From the NCBI GenBank assembly GCA_050948905.1, contig JBMNES010000001.1, forward strand, positions 2,542,001 to 2,606,000: DNA of 64,000 nucleotides, given 5' to 3'. The notes under the pieces were generated by a model. That model saw only the letters and a list, made by a program, of their open reading frames with translations, searched no databases and was not told the DNA's origin. Shown one piece after another: positions 26,959-35,116 of the stretch. Position 1 is the stretch's first letter. Each line of letters starts with the position of its first letter. The stretch comes from DTKD01 sp050948905. Its GTDB lineage: Bacteria > Armatimonadota > UBA5829. The position numbers were made by a program, and so were the translations under genes.

Positions 26959-27352
26959 AACCTTACCTCCGCAAACAAAAGTGTAATAGGGTCACGCGTG
27001 ACGTAGCTTTTTGAATTATTCTTCAGCGTAGATTTGCACGTTACTGCCTGTACAGACTCTAAGCAATTTTGCAGAGGTAAAACGGGGTATCTTACTGCGA
27101 AGCACTACCATAAAACCTCATATGCCGGGCAAAGGAGCTAACCGCTGTTTCCCCGACACGTACTGCTTTTGTCATATCCATTGTTGCAATATGGCAAATA
27201 ATACTCTGCACTTATGTGCTATTATGATACAACCACTACTATAGCCAGTATGCCAGCTTTATTGGGTCAAGTCAACCTGGTAATTGGCATTAATCTGGCT
27301 GTGTGCATGATTAGACAGCATGCACACAGCCGTTTTCTTACGGGCACCTAAA
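26959..27352 (-). other. Long leader and intergenic region between the two dockerin genes
   Basis: About 390 bases. It holds the downstream hairpin of the upstream dockerin gene (27297-27331) and a long untranslated leader of the next gene. The leader contains self-complementary sequence around 27071-27165. I see no gene. A sequence in this leader resembles one in the leader at 31423-31476 (see findings). Confidence 0.5.
27297..27331 (-). terminator. Long hairpin downstream of the second dockerin gene
   Basis: A 13-bp perfect stem GGCTGTGTGCATG/CATGCACACAGCC with a 9-base loop, 22 bases after the stop at 27353. The T-run is on the plus-strand side, so termination efficiency on the minus strand is uncertain. 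Confidence 0.6.
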
Positions 27353-29905
27353 CTATGGCTCATCGCCCTTAACGTAAAGATATTTGACCATGGTCAGATA
27401 ATCGTTGTTGTCTGTGAATCCATCGCCGTTGATATCCCCGGCAGCGCCGTCACCCCAGTTGCTGCGCAATACAGCATAGTCGAGGGCGTTGACAACGTTA
27501 TCGCCCATAGGCTTACCAGGCGTTGCGAGGTCTCCTCCGCGCAGGACCTTCGGCCCCAGGAAGTTCACCTCAGCCTGGCCCTTGGTCATCGTGACATCGC
27601 GTTTTGACCGCAGATGCCACTGCGTCTTGGCGCTGATTGAAGTGATCTCAGGTATGTCGACAAAGTTATAATATGCCTTGCCGTTTATAAAATTCAGATT
27701 TAGAACCCGACTGTCACTACCGTTAAGCACGAAAGTAACAGGGCGGGTGCACAATACAAACGAATCCTCAAAGCCTACCAATCCCTCGATCTCGTTCTTG
27801 TTGACAGTGAAATTCTTGGTATCGTCAGACTCGTTATTGTAGATGTCGGTTGCAACGACAGTAATCGAGTGCTGTCCGTTGGTCCAGTCTGCATCAATCG
27901 TGCTGGTGCCGACGTACTTACCAGTATTCGGATCGAAAGTCATGGTGATTGGAGTCTCTGAATCGTCGATATAGAACACGACAGACCCCACACCGGAATC
28001 GTCGGTAGCTTCGGCCTCTACAGTAAGAGTGCCCTTCAGGAAGTTGTAGTTCGGAGCGCCGCCTATTTCGCTGCACGTGACAGAGACGTTGCTAAGCTCC
28101 GGCCCTTCGTCGTCGGGGACAAAGGTTACGGTAACCTGTGCGCAGGACACGCTCAAGCAACCCGTGGTCGAGTTCTTAGCCTTGGCATAGTATGTAGTCG
28201 TCTCAGTCGGGCTGACCGGTGAGGTGACTACAGTGCCGCCGCAGCTATCCTTATACCAAACCACTTCCTCGCCGTTTCCTACAGTAGCGGAAAGCACAGA
28301 GGAGCCGCCAGGGCCAATAGACGACGGTGTCGCCTCGGGATCAGTTGGAGTATTAGGCAGAGCCTGCGCAGTCACTGTGTAGTCGTAGGTTCCATTGCCG
28401 ACGTCTTCGGCGTTGTATCCCTTAATGTGCAGATACCACGTGCCAGCCGCTGTCGGAGAAAGGGTCAGCGTGCCACTGGTCCACTTGGTTTCGGTGTCTG
28501 TCCAAGTATGTGTAGCGCTCTGATCCCACGCGTATCTTAAATACTCAACTTTGCCAGCGCCCCAGCCAAGAGTATTTGTCCAAACCACATTGCCATCCTG
28601 GCAGGGTGTAGAAGTATCAGCAGTAACAGTGGCAGCTATCGGCGCTACGGACAAGGTATACTTCGTCGCAGTAGCCGAATAGCCAGTAAAAACCCCGTCT
28701 CCATTGCAGGCCTTGGCCTTATAGGTGTAGGGCGTGTTTGCGGAAAGCCCTGAGATGTCGATATAGTTCTGCGTAACTTTACCGAGGTCTGCATTGCCGT
28801 CGTGGAAGACCACACCAGAGGAACCGGCAGTCAGATTGGCCGGCCCGGTAGTGTTTACTCTAAAGCCTGTCGCAGTTATGTTGCTGAAAGTAGGAGTGGT
28901 CGGCGTATTCTGCAGAGTATATCTCGACGCTGTATCGCTATTGGCACTATTCAGATCGCCGTTCCAAGCTCTGATGCTGCGTGTATAGGAAGTGTTAGCG
29001 GAGAGTCCGGTTTCTGTAAGGTCCGCACTAGTCTGACGTATTGTTTCGGAACCCGCCACTTTTCGAGTGCCGCCATCCATAAGGTCGAAGCCGTATTGGT
29101 TCTTGTTTGCAGCGCCTGCGTTAGCTGTCCATCTTATCTCTGTAGTGCTTAAAGCAGTGGCTGCTATGCCCGTGGGTGTAGCCGGCGCATACCCTGTCCA
29201 CGTTATGTCGTCCCAGTTACATGGATCAGCAGACGAGAAGTGTAATCCTATTGCTACCCGCCATATTCCCGCATTTATGTTTGCGGCGCTACGTGTGACA
29301 TTTCTGCTTCTTGTGAGCCACGGATCTTTAGCTTCGAAATAGCAATTGTTATTGTCATTGCATATCGCCTTAAAGCTCACCCAGCCAAAAACTCCCCTAG
29401 CTGAAGGGTGTTGTCCTCTAGAGCCTATATTTTCCCACACTAATCCAGATCCCGGATTGTGCCAGATATAGTAACTACGTATGTCGGCCGCGCTGTATAA
29501 TCCTACAGCCAACATTCCCCCAAGCCAATCATACGAAGAAAGCATCAAAACATCTCGGTAACTGCCTCTCGACTGGCTTGTTCCAACGAGGGCGTAATCC
29601 TGAAGGCAATACAGCCACGCTGTAGCCTCACCTGCATAGCTAGGTCGACTGCCTGTTAAACGCCAATGATGCGATGTTTGGCCAGCGGATCTATACGCAC
29701 TTCCAGTTCCAGCCGTATGGGTAGGGCTGGAAGCGTAAGTCATTGACGTTCCGGCTCGAAGTACCCAAGATGAAGGTATACTACCACTAAAAGTTTCAGT
29801 CCAGTTGGCAGCAAACGAAGGTAATGATATAGCGAGCAATACTAATATCGCTACAAATATGGCGAAAGCGGTTCGCCATTGATCGCGTAGAAGTTTTTTT
29901 AACAT
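27353..29905 (-). CDS. Secreted dockerin-containing protein, paralogue of the 23-27 kb gene
   Basis: About 850 residues with a signal peptide (FAIFVAILVLLAISLPSFAAN). The N-terminal ~220 residues look like a lectin/LamG-like sandwich (NNCYFEAKDPWLTRSRN). Next come FN3-like domains (PTGIAATALSTTEIRW; PTFSNITATGFRVN), a PKD/Ig-like region and an Ig-like domain. The same dockerin-like pair ends it (NALDYAVLRSNWG, DINGDGFTDNNDY). ATG 29905 is chosen because GGAGG lies 7 bases before it; the upstream in-frame codon has none. Surface or extracellular scaffolding or adhesion is inferred. The N-terminal halves of the two paralogues are unrelated. Confidence 0.8.
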   Translation of the reverse strand: MLKKLLRDQWRTAFAIFVAILVLLAISLPSFAANWTETFSGSIPSSWVLRAGTSMTYASSPTHTAGTGSAYRSAGQTSHHWRLTGSRPSYAGEATAWLYCLQDYALVGTSQSRGSYRDVLMLSSYDWLGGMLAVGLYSAADIRSYYIWHNPGSGLVWENIGSRGQHPSARGVFGWVSFKAICNDNNNCYFEAKDPWLTRSRNVTRSAANINAGIWRVAIGLHFSSADPCNWDDITWTGYAPATPTGIAATALSTTEIRWTANAGAANKNQYGFDLMDGGTRKVAGSETIRQTSADLTETGLSANTSYTRSIRAWNGDLNSANSDTASRYTLQNTPTTPTFSNITATGFRVNTTGPANLTAGSSGVVFHDGNADLGKVTQNYIDISGLSANTPYTYKAKACNGDGVFTGYSATATKYTLSVAPIAATVTADTSTPCQDGNVVWTNTLGWGAGKVEYLRYAWDQSATHTWTDTETKWTSGTLTLSPTAAGTWYLHIKGYNAEDVGNGTYDYTVTAQALPNTPTDPEATPSSIGPGGSSVLSATVGNGEEVVWYKDSCGGTVVTSPVSPTETTTYYAKAKNSTTGCLSVSCAQVTVTFVPDDEGPELSNVSVTCSEIGGAPNYNFLKGTLTVEAEATDDSGVGSVVFYIDDSETPITMTFDPNTGKYVGTSTIDADWTNGQHSITVVATDIYNNESDDTKNFTVNKNEIEGLVGFEDSFVLCTRPVTFVLNGSDSRVLNLNFINGKAYYNFVDIPEITSISAKTQWHLRSKRDVTMTKGQAEVNFLGPKVLRGGDLATPGKPMGDNVVNALDYAVLRSNWGDGAAGDINGDGFTDNNDYLTMVKYLYVKGDEP
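27357..28330 (-). repeat. Segment duplicated in the neighbouring dockerin gene (copy 2)
   Basis: Counterpart of 23041-23990. It covers the Ig-like domain (GGSSVLSATVGNGEEVVW) through to the dockerin-like end. Confidence 0.85.
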
Positions 29906-30064
29906 AGCAGTGCCTCCACAAACGGTCGTCACCTTAATTGGTGATCTCGCCCAGTACTTACTACATAGAAATAAGTAACACCAATGGCCCGGTTACACTA
30001 CTATAACTCGGGCCCTTGGAAATTATGGCTGCACATCCTGTACAGTAAAACTAAGTCAGTTTGC

Positions 30065-30607
30065 TTAAGAAAACCTTCTCTTAACCCCAATCAAACAAAC
30101 CAACCCACTAACCAGCATCAGGCAAGTCGCCGGCTCAGGTATTTCATTTGGGCCTGGGCCATAGGTCGCATTTCCGAAAAGGAAGCCTGCTTCGCAATTA
30201 GCCCACAAATCATCAGCATTGTCCGGCATATAATAAGACTTAAAGCTGAATGTCATACGATCCCCTACTAAGAGGCCTTCCACAAATGGATAATTTTGCC
30301 AATCGAGGAAATTACCCGGACGCACAGTAAAGTGCCAATCCCCAGTCTGTGCAAATCCCCACAATTTCGACGTGTCGATATAGTCGGGCAAATGGATCAT
30401 AAAACCGTCAATTTCGTTCTTGGTCGTATTGTACAATTCGTATGAATAAGTATATACGCCACTATCCAGCGACCAACTCGGAGTGAGTATCGCCACCTGC
30501 TGGGTAGGCGTTGCCCTCATCTCGCAAGGCTCCCAGGCAGCGAATGCACCAGAGCACAGCACTACGACGGCTGCCATGACAAACATCATTACTAAGAGAC
30601 GTCGCAT
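30065..30607 (-). CDS. PEP-CTERM sorting-domain protein
   Basis: A 180-residue protein with a signal peptide (MFVMAAVVVLCSGAFAA), a beta-rich body (YSYELYNTTKNEIDGFMIHLPDY) and a classic PEP-CTERM tail: IPEPAT, hydrophobic helix CLMLVSGLVCLIGV and KRRFS. Exosortases cleave such proteins at the PEP motif and pass them to the cell surface, often in biofilm- or EPS-producing bacteria. The exosortase gene is about 9 kb away. It lies 50 bases downstream of a related gene on the same strand. Confidence 0.85.
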   Translation of the reverse strand: MRRLLVMMFVMAAVVVLCSGAFAAWEPCEMRATPTQQVAILTPSWSLDSGVYTYSYELYNTTKNEIDGFMIHLPDYIDTSKLWGFAQTGDWHFTVRPGNFLDWQNYPFVEGLLVGDRMTFSFKSYYMPDNADDLWANCEAGFLFGNATYGPGPNEIPEPATCLMLVSGLVCLIGVKRRFS

Positions 30608-30657
30608 TATTCTCTTCTCCTTCCTTCCTTAGATCTGAAGCGAGCCTCAACGGGCTC

Positions 30658-31386
30658 TTAGCTTCGCAAGAACCTGCGCTTAAGCACACCCACAAACCCG
30701 AATCCGGACAAAGCCATCGTCAACGCCGGCCATTCCGGAATATCCGGCTCCGTTCCAGGGCCGTATACGTATTCATTGTAGTTGTGAATTGCCATAGCAG
30801 CGGCAATGCTGCCCGCGTACAGTTCCGGTCCGTAAATGTTGATGAAAGAGAAACCCAGGCTCTCCCCAGGTGCAAGGCCGAGGCCGTCGGAAGTCCAACG
30901 GAACTTCGTGCTTGCGAGCAAGGTTTCGGTGATTTCATCATAGTACAGTTTGTGGTCCATATGCGGCATCATCGCCTGCCCGGTTAGCAGGTTTCCCCAG
31001 TCGTAATTATCTGCTCCCCAGTAAAACTCGACGCCGCCCGGAGTCACATTTCGATAGCCATCCATAACCCTGAAAGACATAGGGTCAAACACAGCGGTAT
31101 CTGCCGATCCGACACAAGTCAGATAGAAATCGTGCATCTCAGTTGAAGTATTGTTGGTCACCCAATAAACATATTCGTAAGGCCCAGGTGCAACTCCGGG
31201 AGAGACCTGCAACACAACCTCGACATTTCCAGGCGCGCCGTAGGAAGTTAACAAGACAGGTTCATAGTAGTTGGTATACTGATCCGCGAATGCAGGGGAG
31301 ACCGCGAAGAGGGCGACCGCCACTAATGCGAAGAAAACAACCTGAAGCCGCGGCAATCGACCCGCGCTAAGATGACCACAAATCAT
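30658..31386 (-). CDS. Secreted protein with PEP-CTERM-like tail (PEW variant)
   Basis: A 242-residue protein. A signal peptide (VVFFALVAVALFAVSPAFA) follows a short basic N-terminus. The beta-rich body is similar in style to the next gene's (YEYVYWVTNNTSTEMHDFYL compared with its YSYELYNTTKNEIDGFMI). The tail reads IPEWPA, hydrophobic TMALSGFGFVGVL, KRRFLRS. PEW replaces PEP. ATG 31386 with AAGGAG 11 bases upstream is preferred over an in-frame start at 31530, which would add a non-signal-like extension. It probably forms a two-gene unit with the 30065-30607 gene. Confidence 0.7.
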   Translation of the reverse strand: MICGHLSAGRLPRLQVVFFALVAVALFAVSPAFADQYTNYYEPVLLTSYGAPGNVEVVLQVSPGVAPGPYEYVYWVTNNTSTEMHDFYLTCVGSADTAVFDPMSFRVMDGYRNVTPGGVEFYWGADNYDWGNLLTGQAMMPHMDHKLYYDEITETLLASTKFRWTSDGLGLAPGESLGFSFINIYGPELYAGSIAAAMAIHNYNEYVYGPGTEPDIPEWPALTMALSGFGFVGVLKRRFLRS

Positions 31387-31743
31387 TATATAAAGTTCTC
31401 CTTGTCCTGCATCAATCAACACGCAGAGGCAACTTTTATCACCTCTGGCAAGAAACCAAGGAGCTGTTCGTCTGCCAATAGTCACCCAACAGAAACACTC
31501 CAAAAACCTGTGCTCTGAGGGTCCGGCCACAGCAAACCTGACCAGTCCTCGATATCAGCACCGCTCACGGGCGTCTAATGATCTCATAAGGATCGACTTA
31601 CAGGTTCAGTCTAACATGCAAGCAATCGTTTGACAACAGGTAGCGCTCAAATAATACCTGGTAATAATACCAGATTTGCGATATTCGGCTATAATATTGC
31701 GTGAATTGTCAAGGCGAGTCACAGCCACTGCTGCGAGATCACT
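31387..31743. other. Intergenic region and leader without a gene
   Basis: About 355 bases between the PEP-CTERM-like gene start and the stop of the small secreted protein gene. It contains a minus-strand hairpin CAGAGG/CCTCTG (about 31423-31446) in the leader of the downstream gene. No coding sequence or known RNA is recognised. Confidence 0.5.
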
Positions 31744-32166
31744 CTAGCTCTCGTCGCACTCAACTACAATCGCATCTATAAAGCGTTCGCCGTTAATTGT
31801 GGTGATTCCTCCCAGTGCCCACACGTGATCTCCACACGCAATTGGCCCATCCCAGATTATCCCTATTCCCCCCACGCGATCTTCCTGCTGGGCATAGAAC
31901 AAGCCTGCGAAGTGTTCAGATGATGTCGACGCAATGAGAGAGTCTACACGCACCAGGGTGTTATCCGGACAGGATTTGGCTTGCGAAAGCGAGACGGGCT
32001 GCGGCAAGTCTAACACAGTCAAATTGACGTGTGCCTGCGCAGCGACTTCTGACCCGACGCTCACGCCGGCTGTTACACTAATTGTATAAGGTGTACAATT
32101 AACCTGCGAGCTTGCTAAAATGAGCGATATAATTAATAATATGCCAATAAGAGGCGCTCTCATCAA
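31744..32166 (-). CDS. Small secreted OB-fold-like protein, function unknown
   Basis: A 140-residue protein with a signal peptide (LIGILLIISLILASSQVNC). The mature part contains PVSLSQAKSCPDNTLVRVDSL, FYAQQEDRVGGIGI and GDHVWALGGITTINGERFI. This is the pattern of a small OB-fold-like domain often seen in multi-domain surface proteins of Armatimonadota and related phyla, where it precedes or follows hydrolase domains. Here it stands alone. No catalytic motif is seen. Its upstream side was separated from the wza-like gene by the ISLre2 insertion. Confidence 0.55.
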   Translation of the reverse strand: MMRAPLIGILLIISLILASSQVNCTPYTISVTAGVSVGSEVAAQAHVNLTVLDLPQPVSLSQAKSCPDNTLVRVDSLIASTSSEHFAGLFYAQQEDRVGGIGIIWDGPIACGDHVWALGGITTINGERFIDAIVVECDES

Positions 32167-32283
32167 ACACTTCCTTACGAATCACCTGTACATTCAATAT
32201 ACCATCTGCCGCAGAGTATGCAAGGGTTATTATTGCTGGGAACCGAGCCTGCATCGGAGGCGTATCTTAAAGCAACTGAAGAA

Positions 32284-33822
32284 GGCCGCGTAAAATAAAT
32301 GTGGAGTTTTCTTATATGAGGAAGAGACCTTTTTCATTAGAATATGTTTGTCAAAAACACAATGAAAAGAGGTCTCTATGGAAGCTATTATACAACAAAC
32401 GGTTTTGAATTTGGTTGGTGAATGGCAGTCGCTTCTCTGTAAGCATGGGTTATCTGATATAGATGCTACTTGTTCTGCGTTGGCCGAGGCGAGCAAATTG
32501 GCGGCTAGTGAGCTGATGTCCGTGTTAATAACTAAGCTTGATGAATCGTTGTTTGAAGCAAAATCAGAGCGCAAGGAACTAGGTTTGAAAGTCAAGCAGC
32601 GGGATCGCAAGCGCGAATATCTAACTGGTTTAGGCTGGCTTAGATATAGTCGCAGCTACTATTCAGACGAGATTAACGACTGTTATTGCTATCCAGTGGA
32701 TACGATAATCGGCGTATCTTCCGGGCAACGGATAAGCCCTGGCGTATGCGCTGCTCTCGTGGGCAACGCTGCCAAAGTCTCTATGCGATCCAGTTCTGAT
32801 GAAGTAACTGGTGGCGACATCAGCGCTCAGAGCGTGTGCAACAAGGTCCGCTGCGTAGATTTGCCGGAGCTATTTCCTGACATTCGCCGTGAAGTATCCG
32901 AGCTTCATATCTTTGCCGATGAGGATCATGTCAGCTTGCAGGATGGTCGGACGAAAATCGTTCCTTTGGTGACTATAGCTGAGGGTTTGAAAGGGGTAGG
33001 CAAGGATCGGCGCGAGTTAATACATCGTGTTCATTTCACCTCTGATATTTCCGATGTTGAGTCGTTGTGGAATCGTGTTTATGCGTATGCCGATAAGACT
33101 TATGATCTTGGAAGCGTCGAGCGAGTAGTTATTCATGGTGACGGAGCGGGTTGGATAAAGAGAGGTTTAGATGCATTCTGTGATGCTCGCTTTGCGTTGG
33201 ATGGTTTTCACCTGCGCAAGAGGCTGATGTCATTCATATCGGCGGCGGGTTCTGAGTGCGTTTATGCTCTATTGGAGGACAACAGGCGCGAAGACTTTGA
33301 GTTATTGGGACGAGCTCTAATTCGCGACTGCAAGGATTGTTCAAAGAAGAAACGACTCAAGGAAGACCTGAAATATGTGCTCAATCAATGGGATGGTATT
33401 TTAACTCGTCTGAAAGGTGATGTTATCGGCAGTTGCACCGAGGCGCAGGTCAGCCACGTTCTATCTCAGAGACTAAGCCGCAATCCTATGGGCTGGAGCG
33501 AAGCCGGCGTGAATGCAATGGCCTCTCTTAGGGTCTATATTAAAAACGGTGGTGTGGTTACAAGAGAGAACTTCATACCTGGAGAAAAACAAGCCAGTGA
33601 GCTATCCAAACACGCTGATGAGATTGTGAGATCCTTTCTCGACTTCAAGCTGGATCGATCCCTGTTTGAACGTGAAATCCCGAGGTATGGGAAAGTCACG
33701 CCAATATCTATAATTCTCAAATCACTAGGCTCGCTGCCTAAAGACAACTGGAGCAAAAACTAAACGGATGCGCAACTGGAGAAAAAGGTCAACCCAAATC
33801 TCCACAACTATTTGACACCGCC
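32284..33822 (+). mobile_element. Intact ISLre2-family insertion sequence with 9-bp target duplication
   Basis: A 1539-bp element with one transposase gene. Its imperfect terminal inverted repeats begin GGCCGCGTAAAATA at the left and GGCGGTGTCAAATA (inward) at the right. Both continue to TGTGGAG, matching at 17 of 23 positions; a further GACCTTTTTC block occurs at 32326-32335 and inverted at 33781-33790. ACTGAAGAA occurs directly at both flanks (32275-32283 and 33823-33831), which fixes the boundaries. The intact frame and perfect duplication suggest a recent insertion, just upstream of the wza-like gene. Confidence 0.9.
32378..33763 (+). CDS. ISLre2-family (UPF0236) transposase
   Basis: A 461-residue protein. 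It has an N-terminal helical region, TGLGWLRYSRSYYSD (about residues 82-96), the acidic motif HIFADEDHVSLQ (about 183-194), VVIHGDGAGWIKRGLDAF (about 257-274) and ALDGFHLRKRLM (about 280-291), with a final region including LSRNPMGWSEAGVNAM. The conserved Asp and Glu residues fit the DDE-like catalytic set of this family. It is full length for the family. The start ATG follows a purine-rich AAAAGAGG. Confidence 0.9.
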   Translation: MEAIIQQTVLNLVGEWQSLLCKHGLSDIDATCSALAEASKLAASELMSVLITKLDESLFEAKSERKELGLKVKQRDRKREYLTGLGWLRYSRSYYSDEINDCYCYPVDTIIGVSSGQRISPGVCAALVGNAAKVSMRSSSDEVTGGDISAQSVCNKVRCVDLPELFPDIRREVSELHIFADEDHVSLQDGRTKIVPLVTIAEGLKGVGKDRRELIHRVHFTSDISDVESLWNRVYAYADKTYDLGSVERVVIHGDGAGWIKRGLDAFCDARFALDGFHLRKRLMSFISAAGSECVYALLEDNRREDFELLGRALIRDCKDCSKKKRLKEDLKYVLNQWDGILTRLKGDVIGSCTEAQVSHVLSQRLSRNPMGWSEAGVNAMASLRVYIKNGGVVTRENFIPGEKQASELSKHADEIVRSFLDFKLDRSLFEREIPRYGKVTPISIILKSLGSLPKDNWSKN

Positions 33823-33871
33823 ACTGAAGAATATCTGCTTGACGGTATGGCCTCAAGCAGGAATAATGACA

Positions 33872-33900
33872 TTGATAGGCTGGTCTATTTCACCTATTGT
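33872..33900 (+). promoter_or_regulatory. Possible promoter upstream of the wza-like gene
   Basis: TTGATA (33872-33877) and TATTGT (33895-33900) with a 17-base spacer, about 64 bases before the ATG at 33964. It lies outside the IS, so expression of the export gene need not depend on the element. The -10 match is moderate. Confidence 0.4.
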
Positions 33901-33963
33901 ATATACTGCATATTCCGGGCCATTGGGTGGCGCATATATAAACCAAAAGGAGACTCACCATAA

Positions 33964-35106
33964 ATGACGAGGTTACAAAGGATCGTTTGTCTGGTTGTTA
34001 TGTCCGCAGCGCTGTCGGTGCTGATAATTCCGGTCGTCTGGGCTGATGGATCTAACCTTGTCGTTGGAGATGTTGTATCTGTAGTTGTAGATGGTGAAAA
34101 AGAGCTGACCAAGCCGTATGAGATCAACGCCGAGGGCTGTATTCGGGTCTCGATGATTGGGGAGGTAAAATTGCAGGGCTTAAATACCTCCGAAGCGGCG
34201 GCGGTATTAACCGAGGCTTTGACGGATATCTTGGTGAACCCCCAGGTGAGCGTGCAATTTCTTGAGCGCGCAAAGATGAACGTTTTCGTGGTCGGTCAGG
34301 TTCTGAAAAGAGGGCTTGTTGATGTTGGGGTTGGAGATCGTGTTATACAAGCCCTCGCACAGGCGGGTTATGACGATACCGCCGAGTTGTCTCACGTCAA
34401 TGTTCGCAGGGGCGATAAGGTCATTGACCTGGATTTGACGAAATATCTCACTGGAGAAGATCTCAGTGTAAATATAGAACTGCTTTCTGGAGATACGGTT
34501 GTTGTGCCCAGGGTGGATATGATCGGCTCCGTGATGGTGCTCGGCCAGGCCGCAAAAACCGGCCCCGTGCCATTAAAACGAGACAGTACATTTCGCGATG
34601 TAATGGGCCTGATAGGCAACGTGAATATCGATGCTGATCTCGATAACATCACGATCAAGCGCGAAGGTGTGCAGGAGCCCATTCACGTGGACTACAAAAT
34701 GGCAATGGCAGGCGTGCCGGAGGCTGATGTCAAAATTCTGCCTGGAGATACTATTTTCGTGCCGCAAACTGAAGGGGCGTTTTTCACGGTCCTCGGCGGT
34801 GTGAACAGACCGGGACAGTATCCCCTTAAAGACAAGTTGATGCTCAGCGAAGCCATTGGAGCGGCCGGCGGAGCGACGATAAATGTTGGAGATCTGCGCA
34901 AAGTGCAGGTTATGCGTGGCACCGGCCGGGATCCCAAACAGACCGAGACAACCAATTTTGACCTTACGAAAATACTGCAAGGCGGATTGGCTGAGCCAGC
35001 AGTCCAACGTGGGGATGTGATCTACGTCGCTGTGCATAAACCCAGCCCGACCCTGCTTCAGATGCTGCAATATGCACTGCCGTTTGCCTGGCTATTCAGA
35101 CGCTAA
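33964..35106 (+). CDS. Wza-like polysaccharide export protein with SLBB domains
   Basis: A 380-residue secreted protein: signal peptide (IVCLVVMSAALSVLIIPVVWA), a poly_export domain (LVVGDVVSVVVDGEKELTKPYEINAEGCIRVSMIGEVKL in sections, about residues 32-110) and SLBB-type domains (VFVVGQVLKRG, VMVLGQAAKTGPVPL, FTVLGGVNRPGQYPL). Wza-family proteins form the outer-membrane or periplasmic exit pore for capsule or exopolysaccharide. There is no lipobox Cys, unlike E. coli Wza. AAGGAG precedes the ATG. It stands on the plus strand beside a large minus-strand glycan locus, converging with the GT39-like gene 10 bases away. Confidence 0.88.
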   Translation: MTRLQRIVCLVVMSAALSVLIIPVVWADGSNLVVGDVVSVVVDGEKELTKPYEINAEGCIRVSMIGEVKLQGLNTSEAAAVLTEALTDILVNPQVSVQFLERAKMNVFVVGQVLKRGLVDVGVGDRVIQALAQAGYDDTAELSHVNVRRGDKVIDLDLTKYLTGEDLSVNIELLSGDTVVVPRVDMIGSVMVLGQAAKTGPVPLKRDSTFRDVMGLIGNVNIDADLDNITIKREGVQEPIHVDYKMAMAGVPEADVKILPGDTIFVPQTEGAFFTVLGGVNRPGQYPLKDKLMLSEAIGAAGGATINVGDLRKVQVMRGTGRDPKQTETTNFDLTKILQGGLAEPAVQRGDVIYVAVHKPSPTLLQMLQYALPFAWLFRR

Positions 35107-35116
35107 GGGCACGGAT

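Larger units (their letters stand above)
32218..33963 (+). pseudogene. Possible small open frame interrupted by the ISLre2 element
   Basis: If the IS and one copy of its 9-bp duplication are removed, bases 32218-32283 join in frame to 33832-33963. This gives a 65-residue open frame starting MQGLLLLGTEPASEAYL and ending IYKPKGDSP, with its TAA directly abutting the ATG of the wza-like gene. I recognise no domain, and an open frame of this length can arise by chance, so this is only a candidate. Confidence 0.25.

Noticed and set aside
27061..27165. Possible cyclic-di-GMP (GEMM) riboswitch on the plus strand
   Set aside because: Some words resemble the consensus, but the GGGACGCAAAGCC core and the GNRA hairpin are missing, and no plus-strand gene follows.
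32300..33806. ISLre2 ends placed at the TGTGGAG repeats
   Set aside because: Extending outward gives a longer imperfect inverted repeat and exact 9-bp flanking duplications at 32284 and 33822, so the shorter boundaries are wrong.
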